Shown here: piece after piece, positions 1 through 12,464 of the stretch
Layout of the letters: each line of letters begins with the position of its first letter
Numbering within the stretch: the first letter of the stretch is position 1
Assembly: GCA_022495005.1 (NCBI GenBank)
Contig: JAGYXB010000696.1
Coordinates: 496,001 to 560,000 of the forward strand
Length of the DNA stretch: 64,000 bases
Direction of reading: 5' to 3'
DNA from: Rhyacophila brunnea
Lineage: Eukaryota > Arthropoda > Insecta > Trichoptera > Rhyacophilidae
Program-made: the position numbers and the translations under genes
Notes under the pieces: model-generated
What the model was told of the DNA's origin: nothing
Database searches by the model: none
What the model saw: the letters and a program-made list of their open reading frames with translations, nothing else

Positions 1-161
1 CAAGACTAGACGCGCCCGTTTTCTTGATGTAACTGAGGTTTATTTATTAATAACGGTCGACTGATAGCTCGTAACTGAGTTGTGCTTGGATTGCGACAAT
101 ACTTTGTATTATAGGTAAGGAGGAAATATTGGGATGAGTACAACCATAATTGGCCCAACCA
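1..161 (-). repeat. LTR-like dispersed repeat, copy 1 (cut by window edge)
   Basis: This segment is the reverse complement of 38510-38676, with a more divergent relative at 55985-56165. Shared landmarks include TTGGCCCAACCA at its right end and the GTAACTGAG and GCGCGCC-like stretches at its left. In the other orientation the unit begins TGGTTGGGCC, contains AATAAATAAA and ends TTGTTACA. That TG...CA layout with an internal polyadenylation-like signal suggests a solo LTR. No flanking duplication can be tested here because the left edge is cut. The repeat relationship is clear; the LTR identity is inference. Confidence 0.6.
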
Positions 162-520
162 TACAACTATTCTCGTATTACATCCAATAGTTTTTATAGC
201 AGTTTTCTTATACTTAATTAAATTTATATAATAAATATTTTATGTCCGTGTAGATGCGAACGCATCATAATAGATCGCATTACAGAAAGACTTTCATGCT
301 TCAGAAATCATATGAGATAGTTGAGCATACACTCTTATATACCATCTCAGTTAAATAATATTTTATTCTATATTTTTTATGATATCCAAATTACTTTAAT
401 GGTTATGTATACCAAAAGTTATTAACATTTAAAATACGTACCTACATAATATGTATATATATTATATTATTCGATTTTTATTATCAAAACGACAGCTTTT
501 TAAATAAGTGTGGTGTCCTT
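162..520. other. AT-rich filler, nothing recognised
   Basis: Low-complexity AT-rich sequence with no frame, TIR or repeat that I can support. Confidence 0.6.
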
Positions 521-700
521 TAGATGTATGTGTCTAGCGATTACGCATCAGGCCTATGATGTCATGCGTTTAAAGCCCGGTTCTGGCAAAAATTCACATA
601 TTGTTTTTCAATGTGTGTTTGAACCCAGAGTACGGAATTATTAAATTGACCAAGTTACCATCCATTTCTTGTTAAATTTTATTCCAGTTAAGTTCCATTT
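521..700 (+). repeat. Old SINE-B copy (tRNA-derived)
   Basis: The order of landmarks matches the full SINE-B copy at 46041-46302: a tRNA-like head ending near the GCCCGGTTCTGGCAA stretch, then CACATATTGTTTTTCAAT, then a region matching the later CATCCATTTC part. Head box B is degenerate. The 3' third and poly-A tail are missing or unrecognisable. An ancient, decayed insertion. Confidence 0.55.
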
Positions 701-1480
701 TTATGGTCATATTTATTATTTAAATTTAGTTTATTAAATTTTCAATTTTTCTTCGGGAAGATTTTTGACTAATTCATAGTTTTTATATTTTTTTATATTA
801 ATTTATAAAAATATAAATGTGTATAACTTGATATTCTTTTTATTTATATTAGGGTTCAGGTTCGACTTCCACGATACTTTGTTTTCAATTTATCATTTAG
901 CTTTAAAAACTGCAGTACATTTGACAGATAATGAAAGAATAAAAATGTAGCATTCTCTTACGCATGAAACAAAAACACCCGACAGAAAACGTTTTAAAGG
1001 ATGAGATCGCATTTCGTGGCTTAAGAACCTCCGTGATTGGTGAATGTGCAGCTTTAGCGAATTATTCGATGTAAAATACAATAAAGGAAAGATTTTTCTG
1101 ATAGTATTCGACCTCCGATAGGGGATGATACAAAAAACAAGAAATACTTTTTAGTTGTATCGGTGACATTTTTTTCACAGAATAATAATTACTTTTTCTA
1201 CAATGATTGCTCTTGTGACGATGGTAATTGTTAAAAAAAATGTATTCTTTACCAATTGAATTATTATATACCTCATTGATGTAAATAATTGTTACGCAAA
1301 TTGCGTGGGTTAATACCAAATATAAATGTCTTGAGTGAATATGCTAGAAATATAATTTAAATGTGACAACATGATATAATATGTCAATAATAAATTATTA
1401 GTTAGTGTAACTTAGCAAAATTTACGATATCCACTTTACTTAAAAATTGTCTAGCAAATAAAATGTATCGCCAAGCAACC
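701..1480. other. AT-rich stretch without gene
   Basis: Two short reverse-strand frames here (62 and 85 codons) have no recognisable domain and an AT-driven composition, so I do not call them genes. No repeat partner was seen elsewhere in the window. Confidence 0.5.
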
Positions 1481-1650
1481 CAGCGGAGTGTAAATCAAGG
1501 AAGCTCGTCCGCGCTTAAAAAAACTGCAAGGAATCTGTCTCGCAGCGCTGAAGTGGCGAGCAGTCCCGCTCTATTCGCGAGCAATAAATCCAGAACCCGG
1601 GTTTCGGGTCCCCTTTAAGAATATACTGCAGTCGGCCGGATGCTCTCCCT
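1481..1650. promoter_or_regulatory. GC-rich unique island, possibly conserved non-coding DNA
   Basis: A sharp compositional island in AT-rich surroundings, with CpG-containing words such as CTCGTCCGCGC, CTCGCAGCGC and TTCGCGAGC. It holds no long frame and no repeat partner in the window. Such islands in otherwise decayed DNA can be constrained regulatory sequence, but this rests on composition alone. Confidence 0.25.
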
Positions 1651-2416
1651 AGAACAAATAGTGCAAAACACGTTACTTCTTGTACTAACTTAGTACATAT
1701 TAGTAGCGTCTGAACCGTTTTACAGTGAGAGGGTGATAGAAAAATATATATAGTTTGAATACTTCAATCAAAAATATTTTATAACAGAATAATAAACATA
1801 TTCTGTATTTTTTAAATTCTTTATAAAAATCCTTCTGACTGATTTTGATGAAAATCATACTTACTAGCTGAAATTTTTGGTATGTCGAGCTGACAGAATT
1901 TTAGAAAGCCAATGGCTTGATTTTAATTTAATCACCATTAGAAAGAAAGACAGAACGTGGTTTGTAATTAATATTAAAAATATAACACATCACTTCTTAT
2001 TTATTTTATGTTACAACCATTACCCCCACATCTTGAAGCGGACCCCCTACCTATCGCAGTGTGATTTTATACAGTAGTGTTCTCCAAGTGGTATCTACGG
2101 AAACCCAGGGTTAAGGGTATTCAGTTTATTTTTAGCGATTTTTGTTAATTCAGTTGACTCAATGAATCCAGTTGATTCATTGAGTTGTCGGCACTTGCAT
2201 ATTATGAAGCATTGATTGCGACCTCCTTTTGTGACAACCAATTAACATGGGTTGCATGATAAAAGTTCAGATAAAATCCCATTTTGTAATCAGAAAAATC
2301 ACTTAAATTAATTATAAAATAAAATTCTACACGTGAATTATCATTTAATTATACCAATCATCATAACACATAAAATGACATCACACAACCACATATTTTA
2401 AAATGTTAATAATCAT
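1651..2416. other. AT-rich stretch with a short palindrome
   Basis: No gene. Positions 2152-2187 form a near-perfect inverted repeat (ACTCAATGAATC and its complement around a 4-base loop). The 66-codon frame at 1877-2077 shows no recognisable feature. Confidence 0.5.
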
Positions 2417-2418
2417 TA

Positions 2419-4020
2419 GAGGAAGAGGTGGTATCGTGGCCACCCAGTTTGTTTTTTCTTAATAACATACGAGTTTTTATTCTAACTGCTCTGAATTTTT
2501 TCTTAAAGTGAAGATAAACTAATAAGTTTGTGTCTGCTAAAACGTGGAACCAAAAAGAAAACAATTGAATTATATTAAACGTGTATTTCTAAAAAACCGA
2601 GTTTTCTTACTTTTGAAAAATGTGAGGGTAATATGGCCCCATCAAAATTTACAAGATATTTTTGTCGATGACAGTATGGACTAATAACTAAGCATTAAAT
2701 ATTATAGAATCAATTAAACAATTTGTAATTTTATCATTTTCAATTATTTAAACAACAATCACACACATATTCATGTTTTTCGCACGATGTGCATTTGCTG
2801 TGTGCCCATAAGTGACAAATAAGATATTGAATCCAAATTTGACCATGTCGGTCCATGGAATAAGGTTTCCTACAAAACATGGATATCGCATTTGCATCTT
2901 CAAGAGGCGCACCAGGAGTTTCCATGTCGGACATATCCGAGGCAGACCTAGGACGCCCAGATTCTTCAGTTGTTTCTGAGTGAGAACTCATGCGACGACG
3001 TTTTTCTATATTGTAAACTCCCCTGCCTCTGGCATAATCACGACCACCACCACGGCCTCGGTTAACCCTCCCATGACTAGGCCCAGCTTCTTCCGTTACT
3101 GATTGCTTAAATTCAGCTTTCTTCATAGAATCTTCTAAGCCATCTTTGTAGGGCGACCCGGTCACGACAGCAGTCGATGATGCCTTACGTCCGCTGTTTG
3201 AATTCTTCTTTTTAGGCTGTGGAACTGGCACAATATTTTTAAGTAGTACAAGAGTGCTCTCAGATGACTGTGGAGAGCAAAGCGTTTTTGTAGAGTCATT
3301 GACGGAATTTGGCTGATCAGGAGCATTCAGAGTTGAGATGGATTCAGATACTGTATGTTCAGTAGCTTCATGCTCTGTTGCGATAAAATCAGCATTATTA
3401 AATATATTTCTGTTGAATGGATATATACCAGATACATTGAATCACCGCTTTTTTGTAGCCCATCTTCTTCTCCCGCACTGCAACTACTGCACTCATCTTC
3501 GCTCCATAATTTTAATTTATGCTTATTTCTCGGAGAAAGATTCATTTGCGGCATGCCTAATATTAATATTTTTTACTCGAGCTAAAATGGTTGCAATATG
3601 GCCCCCGGTGCCAAATTACACACCACCATGGGGGGCCATTATATCAACACTCACTGTCATGGTATTTTTTGAATTATAATTTAAAATATTGAAGACTGAG
3701 CAAACTTACTTGAAAATATTGATTTCACGTTCCCTCGATGTAAACAAAATCACTTCAGAAGTCTCTGAATCTTAAAAAGTTCTGGGAAAATATTTTTTTT
3801 GTGCAGGACGATAAACTTTCACTTTACACGTTGTGACAAAAATGCCCGACACTGACGACGCGTACGCTTCACACGGAGGAATCGTGATTCCCTAGACCTT
3901 TAGTATATCGGAGAACTATATTTCATGATACACTGCTGGATGACATTATCTCATTCAGAAATACGAAAATCCTAGGGGGGGCAATTTACTAGCAGGGAGC
4001 TATGATACCACCTTTTCCTC
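2419..4020 (-). mobile_element. Pogo-type DNA transposon, internally decayed
   Basis: The ends are inverted repeats: GAGGAAGAGGTGGTATCGTG at the left and GAGGAAAAGGTGGTATCATA read inward from the right. Both sides are flanked by TA (2417-2418 and 4021-4022), as expected for Tc1/mariner/pogo insertion. The reverse strand carries the C-terminal part of a pogo-like transposase (2740-3434). The word ATATGGCCCC occurs inside both ends (about 2632 and 3597), with a related GGGGGGCCATTATA at 3631; these could be remnants of subterminal binding sites or of a second nested pogo end. At 1.6 kb it is too short for a complete element with a full transposase, so it is a deletion derivative. Confidence 0.7.
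2740..3434 (-). pseudogene. Pogo/Tigger-like transposase, C-terminal fragment
   Basis: The reverse strand reads continuously from a VSGIYPFNRNIFNNADF stretch (typical of pogo-family proteins just after the catalytic core) through a KKKNSNSGRKASS / TAVVTGSPYKDGLE segment, an RG-rich linker and a final Cys/His motif ending KCTSCEKHEYVCDCC. The DDE catalytic domain and DNA-binding domain are absent. The terminal zinc-binding motif appears damaged: the family pattern CxxC...WIQCxxC...WAHxxC reads SMFC and WIQYLIC here, so two expected cysteines are Ser and Tyr. A stop precedes the GIYPF motif. It is a relic and could not mobilise anything. Family assignment is confident; the exact subfamily is not. 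Confidence 0.75.
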
Positions 4021-6299
4021 TAATGAAAATAGCAGGCGACTTTTTTTACTATTACAGCAAATTTATGGCGTATTGTTTTCCACTTTACTGGTCGACCCGC
4101 CACGCCGGGCCCCCAGGCTAGAGCCCTTTCTGCCCTCCCACTTGTGTGAGCCATAGTTACAACATCCAAGATTAGCACAAGTACAACAGCACATTATATT
4201 TCTCTTCCCACCTCACTTAGGAAACAAAGACTAATTCAATTTTATGCTAAATCTGGTCATTGTAAATTTATGGAATTGAAACATGGACTCTAAAAATAAT
4301 ATTGTAATCCATCTGGAAGATTTTTAATTATTTGTATTGCATCAAATAATAATGCGTAAACCATAGACATAATAATATTTGGTTACCAAAAAACCAATAC
4401 AGTTTTTCAAAGAGCAGGGGTCTGAACATTGATATTTTTAATCATACAGAAGTAGAACTTTTAGTTTTGTTTTGCATTCTTGAACTTGCTTACGCCGACT
4501 TTTTTATTATCACGAGATCCAATTGATTTTTTCTTTTGGTCGTTGTGCGGCTTATTTTGTCATAATTGAATCTACAAAACTTAAAATTTCATACAAAACA
4601 TTATTTCTCATTTTCATATTACACAGAACAGTACCGTAAATTTATTGCAGTGCACGTGTGTGTCACCTCGGGGATCTTCGACAGTATTCGGGGGTCTTGA
4701 GTTATCTAGAATTTCCGTCGACTTTCAAGAGGCGTTTATTTTTCTATAAATATTACAAAGGATTCCAATACACAATACCATCCTAAAGTAGATAGAAATA
4801 TTTTTGTAGAACAATACGGACAAACGTCTAAGACCCCTTGGTATGTCACTGGCATATACTGCCGATTAAATGGCACAACTCTCGCCGTCACTATAAATAA
4901 ATACAATTGCTTTATCGCCCGGAATGGACTGGTGAATCTTAAATAATTATTATCTCCCGCTCATTCAGTCTGCTCAAGTTCCGGCTGCCTTTCCATTCTG
5001 CAAAGAATCCCAGAAATATGTACACAGTCAATTTGTTTTATTTGTATTGTATTCATATCTGCTTTTAAAACTCCTGTTTATTTATTCTTTAAATATAATT
5101 AAGGAACATTAAGGCTATCACTTCAGTCGAGGCATGGGCTAAAAAGATCGTGGCTAGGTAATGCGCGGATTGTGAAAATGACGCGTGCCGAAAGAAATAT
5201 AATTTGTCATAAAAATCCAATATTCGTCCATTTAATGTTATGTTTATTGTTATATTACTATTAATAATAGTATATTCATTGACATGTTTTCTTTTTTAAG
5301 TACATACGTAAAGTTTTTTAGTCATCTTTACACAATTTAAGAATATTTTCATCCGACGCCATGACAAAAGAAATCGACGTGCGGACACCTCGATCGTCCG
5401 CCCCGATTGGCGAGTAGTGAGAAATTTCGTCGCACCTACTATTGAAAATTATTTTCCGTTTCACTGAAGTAATACCTGATTTAAGTAAAGCACTAATTGC
5501 CAAAAAATACATTGAGATGTAAACTATTACTGATCGGCAAACATTTCAAATTTAAATTTATAAACCACATTAAAAAAATAATTTTAAATAATACGACTGC
5601 AAATGCGAAAAAATGTAAAGTGTAAAATTAAATTTTTATTGTTTTATTCTTTAAAATACAGAAATATTTACAGTGACATGAAGCAAACATGGTTTATAAA
5701 ATTATCCTCAATAAATTAATGATTCCTTGTACAATCAACATAACATAATTTAATAATAATATATATAGTTTTCTATTAGCAAGGGTATCCGACAAGACCT
5801 CACCCAAGCGATCAATCGCTACTCTAAAAATTCTATTCAGGTGACATAGCCGGTTGTTGACAATAGTACATAGTATTATTTTAAATTTTGTAGCTTGATT
5901 TTCAATTTTATCGCCAACTAGAGTTTGTTAATGTTAACATAATGTTACATACTACTTATATTAATATAGCAAATTTTTTCTCGCAATTTATGTCAAATTA
6001 AATTAATTTAAACTATTCAGACTCATTTTTTTTTCAAGAAACATAGATTAAATAGAGAATAAAAATGTATCCAAAACTTTGTTAATAAATGTATATTTAC
6101 ATTAAAATCCTTAAGTGACACTCGATATAATGTAGTTTGTGTTTGTGTTATTATTTTTGCATTTAATAATTGAGTCTCTAATAAAAACATAAAATATTGT
6201 AACGCTTTTTTTTGATAGAATTGCATTGTCTCTAAATTGTGTAATTGTTTTTAATTATAAATCATATTCCAATAAATTTTTCAAAGCACAAAATTATTT
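4021..6299. other. AT-rich intergenic stretch with small GC-rich patches
   Basis: GC-rich patches at about 4085-4150 (CCGCCACGCCGGGCCCCCAG) and 4840-5000 have no frame or recognised motif. The 64-codon reverse frame at 5318-5512 is not recognisable as a protein family. Nothing else can be supported. Confidence 0.45.
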
Positions 6300-6610
6300 C
6301 GATCCGACGAAAGCTTTATATAATCTGAATGAATCTCTAAACAAAAGTTTGCCTTTGTATTTCGAAAGCTGCGATCTGCTACCAGCCATACATTTACCCG
6401 GCGTCCATCTCATTCTCTGACACCTCGTAAATCTAGCTTCCGTCAGTTGAACGCTGGATGCTGTGCAGCATCACGCACCTGGCGGCGGCAAATGCACTTC
6501 CTGTTGGCCGTACACGACCGCCTGACAGGTGATTTACCTGTCCCTGTTAACATGCAAATCAAACGGCAGTCCTCGTGATTAATCTCACTAATTCATGGCC
6601 AGTTGTAATT
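6300..6610. promoter_or_regulatory. Candidate regulatory block with paired CAGGT sites and an octamer
   Basis: A mixed-composition, repeat-free block. At 6526-6540 it has the perfect inverted pair CAGGT-GATTT-ACCTG, giving a CAGGTG/CACCTG core and a CAGGTA core; such cores are bound by E-box and Snail/ZEB-type factors. ATGCAAAT, the POU octamer, is at 6552-6559. A run of TAAT homeodomain cores follows (about 6580-6595). There is no long reading frame. Motif presence is seen; enhancer function is inference. Confidence 0.35.
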
Positions 6611-6800
6611 TGCTTCTTGGCTCCTACAGAGAGATTTACATATTATATTATTATTAGACATCTACCAAAGTGACGTATTGTTGCAGTGAAATGTTATTTC
6701 TCGTATCAAGATAATATAATACTTGGAGATTTAAAACTAATGTAATATTTTACTAATTTACGAGATACATAATAATTTAGAATAATAATTATAATCATTT

Positions 6801-7250
6801 TACAACGTTTTTCTTAGGTCGTATTCTTATTTGTCCAGTGGTTGTTTGTCCGGTACAAATCTTGCAATTGATTTTTAACTAACGTCCCGACTAGCTAGAC
6901 ATTTGTAACTTTTAGAATATATCTGAACACGATGCCAATGCATTTTTTTAATACTTTTAGCCATCTTTAAGTAGAATTGAATTCATTTTCAGTTAATTCT
7001 GTCTTGAATGAAAAGTTATTTTGAGACCATTATTGGTTGCTAGGGGCTTCTAGCAACTAAATTATCATAAATACTATATACGTGCGTTACTATGGAAATC
7101 AATATGAAATGACATTTCATTATTCAGTATTTCTATCTAAGTACCTACAATTTTTTGATCGTTTAAGCTAGTCAAGTCAAGTTTATATGATTCAACAGAA
7201 AATTTAAAAACGTTGTATATAAAAAGTTCTTTTTATCTTGTAATTATTTA
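6801..7250 (+). repeat. Dispersed repeat G, copy 1
   Basis: Matches 9382-9875 (inverted) and 48918-49349 (direct). Shared segments include CGACTAGCTAGACATTTG, the TACTTTTAGCCATCTTTAAG stretch and the terminal hairpin ATAAAAAGTTCTTTTTAT. The terminal inverted repeat TACCACGTTTTT seen in copies 2 and 3 is degraded here (TACAACG and CGTTGTA). No coding capacity, so a non-autonomous element. Confidence 0.75.
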
Positions 7251-9381
7251 TATTGTATAGTGTAGATATTAATTTATAATTTTGATTTATTCTATAATAA
7301 TGACTTATATTTTGCAACTAAATAACAAATTATTACGTATTTTTCAACATAAATTATATTTGTTATATTTTTAATAATTAAAACAAATAAAATGACTAGC
7401 ATTCCATTAATTATTATTGCGAATTAAAAATAAATTGCTACGGAAAAATAAAGCAACACACTGCCATCTAGCGCGTAGACTCCAAACTAAAAACTCAATG
7501 AAAATCCGAATAACGACACTTTTTCTGTAAAATTAATTCTATAATTTGTATCGTATCTTTCAATAAATAAAATGCAATAGATATTTAGTAAGAAAATTTA
7601 ATTATATTAATATAGCATTTCCGTCAAACAACATAAAAACGATTAAATTTCGAATATATTTACGCATACAATAAAATTTTCAAAATATTTCTATTATCCC
7701 CAAAACATATTTTACAACTTTCTAAAATCAAATATATAATTTTAATGAATTATTTATAATGATACCGTGCCATATTTCCATTATAGTAAGAACAATGCAA
7801 TTTGTTGATTATACTATAATATACATCCATAGTCACTTTTTAAAAATTTCTTAGAATTTGAGTTTTAGATCATTATCCTAGTATATAGAATAATAATTAA
7901 GAAATTGTCTTAGTAGAATAAAATTCTAAATCCTTATAGTGCATTTATGTAGTAGAATATATACTAACAGTAATTTGGTTTAAAGGAAAAAGACACATTG
8001 GTACTGTGGCATCAAATTAATTGACTTACGATTTTTTTATTCAAATAAATTTTAATTGAGACATCAATGGACTCAAGCAGGGATCAGGCTCTATCTAAAT
8101 ATTAACAATTTCTCCACATAGTTTTCGGAACATCACTCATTCAACCGTATGGCGGCAGGGTGTAATTCGAATAAAGTTTAAAATTACAGTTCTGTTTCCT
8201 AGACATCTCATTACCTACTGCCAATCTACAATAACTCAACACAAGTGACTATGACTCTAGTATTTTTTCTGTAATTTTGCATGTAGGTATATATTATAAT
8301 TATTTCGGATAGGTATCCCATAATTATGAACATCGGAAAATATATATAAAAAAAATCAGATTTTTTAACACGAGAACAATAAATAACCTTACATTTGATC
8401 ACATAAAAAACTTTTACTATTAATTATTGACAACATAGCTCTGATTTATCAAAGGGAAAATTTTTAATTCAAATCATAAGTTAACTGTCTTTAAAAATGT
8501 AACACGATGGAATTATAACGTGACTTTTACCTTCCCTTTACGATGCTAATTAATTCCGCCCGTTTCTATGATGTTTCCATGGGTGACTGTATGAGATTGA
8601 CTAGTATTTCAATACATTCTTACATCCTACAAGTAATAATACCATCTTAATCGCACCGTTTACTTTCATAATATGTGTTCCTCATTGAGTATGTCTCTCT
8701 TTGTCGCATATTTTTAGATTTATATATTTTTTCCCAATAGTATGAAACGCTCTGTTTGCAATATGAAGTTATAATTTATCTACGACAGTCGAATGGAATT
8801 TTACAAATATCAATTATATATATTTACTGGATAATGCTATCGGTTATTTAAATTATACCATTTTAAATAGATTCTATGAATAGCCGAAATATAAATATGG
8901 CTGTGTAGCCAAAGATCACATTACAGTAATGGGAGGGTTAAAACAGTAGTGGCATGTTGCGTGCTTAAAACACATTGCTCTATATAAGGTATACATGTCG
9001 AACTTCAAGTAGGCTATTATCTAGTTACAAAACTGGCAGTGATCTACAACACTCTCACGTTGTTATTTTTCACCTTGAACAAACTTATTATTTGGCTGAA
9101 GATACTTAGTCGAAAAATTAACCAGCACTAATGAAAAAAATTTGCATTTATCATGAAAATGATTTTGTTTTTTATTTGGGCACTCATTTCATTTATCGTC
9201 AAACTATTCTCACATTGTTCGAAAAGCCTACTGCGACGTTAAGTAGAAAAAATACGCATTAGTTTAAAGCATGGTGATTCACATCTTCTCTTTCTCTCAC
9301 TTCTATGGCAGACCGTGAATGATTTAATAAGAATCAAATGATATAAAGAAGTCACGTGAGTTTTAACTGGATAAGAAAATA
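7251..9381. other. AT-rich stretch between two inverted repeat-G copies
   Basis: About 2.1 kb of AT-rich DNA without a credible frame. A CTGCCATCTAGCG word at 7459 and a TATATAAG word near 8981 are isolated. The flanking repeats are inverted, so the segment could form a large stem-loop. Confidence 0.45.
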
Positions 9382-9875
9382 AATAATTACAAGATAAAAA
9401 GAACTTTTTATATACCACGTTTTTTTTCTGTTGCATCATATAAACTTGACAATCCTATGTATTAATAATTTAGGACAAATAAGGCAATTGTCAACAAATC
9501 ATTTTTTTGCTATTTTGCAACTAATAAACAAAATATAGAATACTGAAATGTCATTTTGATTTCCATAGTAATGCACGTGTATATTATTAATAATTTAGTT
9601 GCTAGGACCCACTTAGCAACCAATCATAGTGGATTGGATTACGGATTTCTTCCGAAATAACTTTTCATACAAAACAGAATTAACTGAAAATGAATTCAAT
9701 TCTACTTAAAGATGGCTAAAAGTATAAAAAGAATGCATTGGCATTGTGTTCTGATATATTCTAAAAGTTTCAAATGTCTAGCTAGTCGGGAAGTTAGTTA
9801 AAAATATATTGCAAGATTTATACTGGATAAACAACCAACGGACAAACAAGAATACGAGCTAAGAAAAACGTGGTA
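9382..9875 (-). repeat. Dispersed repeat G, copy 2 (inverted)
   Basis: Reverse-complement copy of 6801-7250. Here the inner terminal inverted repeat is intact: TACCACGT at 9413 and ACGTGGTA ending 9875. It has extra internal sequence (about 9447-9530) absent from copy 3, so copies differ by indels as well as substitutions. Confidence 0.75.
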
Positions 9876-12462
9876 AAAAATAGGAATGCTTAATACTTCC
9901 CATTTCAAAATCTCAATATATCACAATAATTATAACTGAATGTACCTACACGAGTTTTACATTTTTTTTGACTCAATTCCGATTATAGACCTACGGTGCG
10001 ATCTGTTTTTTTCTTAATCTGAGTTGTATAATATACAGATTTTTACTTATGGTCAAAATCTAAACAACATGTTATTATGATATTACCTACACATTACATC
10101 AATGAAATATAAGATGTCGGACGGTCAATTAAAACTTTCAATTAGTTATAGTACGCTTCATTGTATATCAAATTACGAAATAATAGTAGACAATAAATCA
10201 CAAACTTTGATACACCTACACTTATATCAAACCATTTACGGTTAGTAATTAGCCAACCACAAACTGCAACTGTTCCGAAACGCTATTATAATTAATATAA
10301 CATATGAGTATCGGCCCGCGAAGTTTTGGCACTTTGAATTATGATTTGGCAGGGCTGGACTACGAGCTGGTGGCCTCCAAAGGCCCATCCACTAGATTCG
10401 CTCGCCGCCGACCCGCTACAAGAAGGATATATGTTGCAACTTGCAATAATTAAGTTGCAGCCAATCATAAATGGTCTAACTTAAATCGATTTCCATCAAG
10501 ATAAAGTGTTACGCCACTAGAATATCAAATGATAAAGTAACACAACATGCAAACATATACAAGCATTTTTTGGGGTAAAAATAATAAGAAGAAAAATAAA
10601 TATTATTTTATTCAAAAATAAACTTACAATATCTATAATAACAATATATGAAATAAGCATTAGTTTCTTTATAGTTCATCAAGTTCTTCATTTTCGCAGA
10701 GGTATAGATGAGATTTTCGAAAAAATTGTAGTGCTAATGTATTTTTTATTTTATATAAAACATCGATTTTTCTACAAAATGGAAATAACGTGTTTAACTT
10801 GAAAGCATTTTTTTTATTTGACAAAGCTTTAGAGTTATGAGGATTTATTAATTTCAACAACAATAGTTTTTACAATTAAATAAACATATTTTAATGATTA
10901 GGTATGTTTAATTAAACTCAGAAAATTTCAAAACAAAATGAACTAATTAACTAAAATGGATATTTTTATTGATTACTAATGGTCAAATGTGTAATAATGT
11001 ATTGTAAGATGTTTATAATTTTAACAAAATTATAAGATTGTTTTACAATAAAAATATATACTTACTTGTTTTTTTTTTTACTTACAATATGAAATAAATA
11101 AGGACCCAATATTGGTGATATTTTATTTTTGAATGAAAATGCATTTAAAAACACACCCTTTTCTCAATAAGTACCTAACATGAAACGTTTTAAATTAAAA
11201 AGCCATCAGAATATTGAATATAAAAAAATTAAACATAGCTCGAGGAGAAAGAAGTTTTGTCAATTATTTGACATTTAACCAATCGATATTATTCATAACC
11301 AAAGAAAAGTTCAAGTACAAAATTGTCGCTTGTATAAAATGTTTAATCTTAGTAGAAAATGTATTTATTTGTAAAAACAGTACACAATGTTCATCTTCTT
11401 ATTGTGTTATCCCTTATCCACCTATGCCACTATCAGGGTAATATATTCTTTATTTTCCGTGGATGTACACTCGTAATACCCATGGAAGTTTTGAAACCAC
11501 AAAATCTTGCTCTGCTAAAAAATACCACCAATCCTTAAATTATTAATCATACTTTTCGGCCTACTCCCTCGTTTTACTCGGCCATTTTTAATCCAGCCTG
11601 TAATATTGCCCTAATAATCGGGAGTTTACTGTATATTGTTTTATTATTAAATTTAAATAAAAAGAAACATAGATTATTGTATTTTATGAAAACTTGTAAT
11701 ATCAAATTATTTACAAATTCGTGGAAAGCATATTTGAAAGATTAAAATACCAAGCTCATTGTGCATCAGAAAAGTTTTCGCAAAGTACACTGCCAGTTTG
11801 CAGTGGTGGCCATGTAAGAAGGGGCTATTAAGGGGTGTTTAACGAACTTGGAACGTACATAACATGCAAACACGTCCACACAAGTGTGTCCTGCCCGCCT
11901 CCACCTACCCCCTTAACGTTAAAACTACGCCACTGCATTATGTCTCTTCTCTCACTACCGGTCATATTGTACTACACCCCAGTGGCGAAGAGTGTTGTTG
12001 GACTGAGACTAACGGCGGGTAGCTGAAAAAATAGTGCATACTTGAACAGTCATAGGTATAAAATAGAGTAGGTACATGGGTATACACTAACGATGATGAC
12101 ATTATTATTAAATCAATTTCACAATTTTTTATAACAGAATTATTCAATAAACTGTACAACTATCGTTTACTTTGCTGCGTATTGGTGTAGATGAATAAAA
12201 TAATTTCTGTTAGATGGTATTATCAATTTACACACAATAAGGTTTCTTGAATCGTTCACAACTTTTTCGATAGATATATTATGACGTGGCTAATTATTAT
12301 CGCAGTGAATTGTAAAATTCGCATATCAAAATGAAGTTATATGAACTATTGTATAATTTTTTGAATAATTTGTGAAATTATCATTCTTCAATGTAAATGG
12401 TGATAATAGTTTAGAAAGAAGACTTCATCATTGATATAAAAAACTTCATACATGGTTTGAAC
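9876..12462. other. AT-rich intergenic stretch
   Basis: No credible gene. A GC-richer patch at 10310-10430 contains GGCAGGGCTGGAC. Between about 11801 and 11938 the words CAGTGG at the left and CCACTG at the right suggest a decayed short TIR element, and CAGTGGCGAAG recurs at 11980, but no target duplication could be matched. Confidence 0.4.
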
Positions 12463-12464
12463 TA

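Noticed and set aside
8975..9000. TATATAAG promoter
   Set aside because: TATA words are frequent in this AT-rich DNA and no exon or donor follows at a sensible distance.
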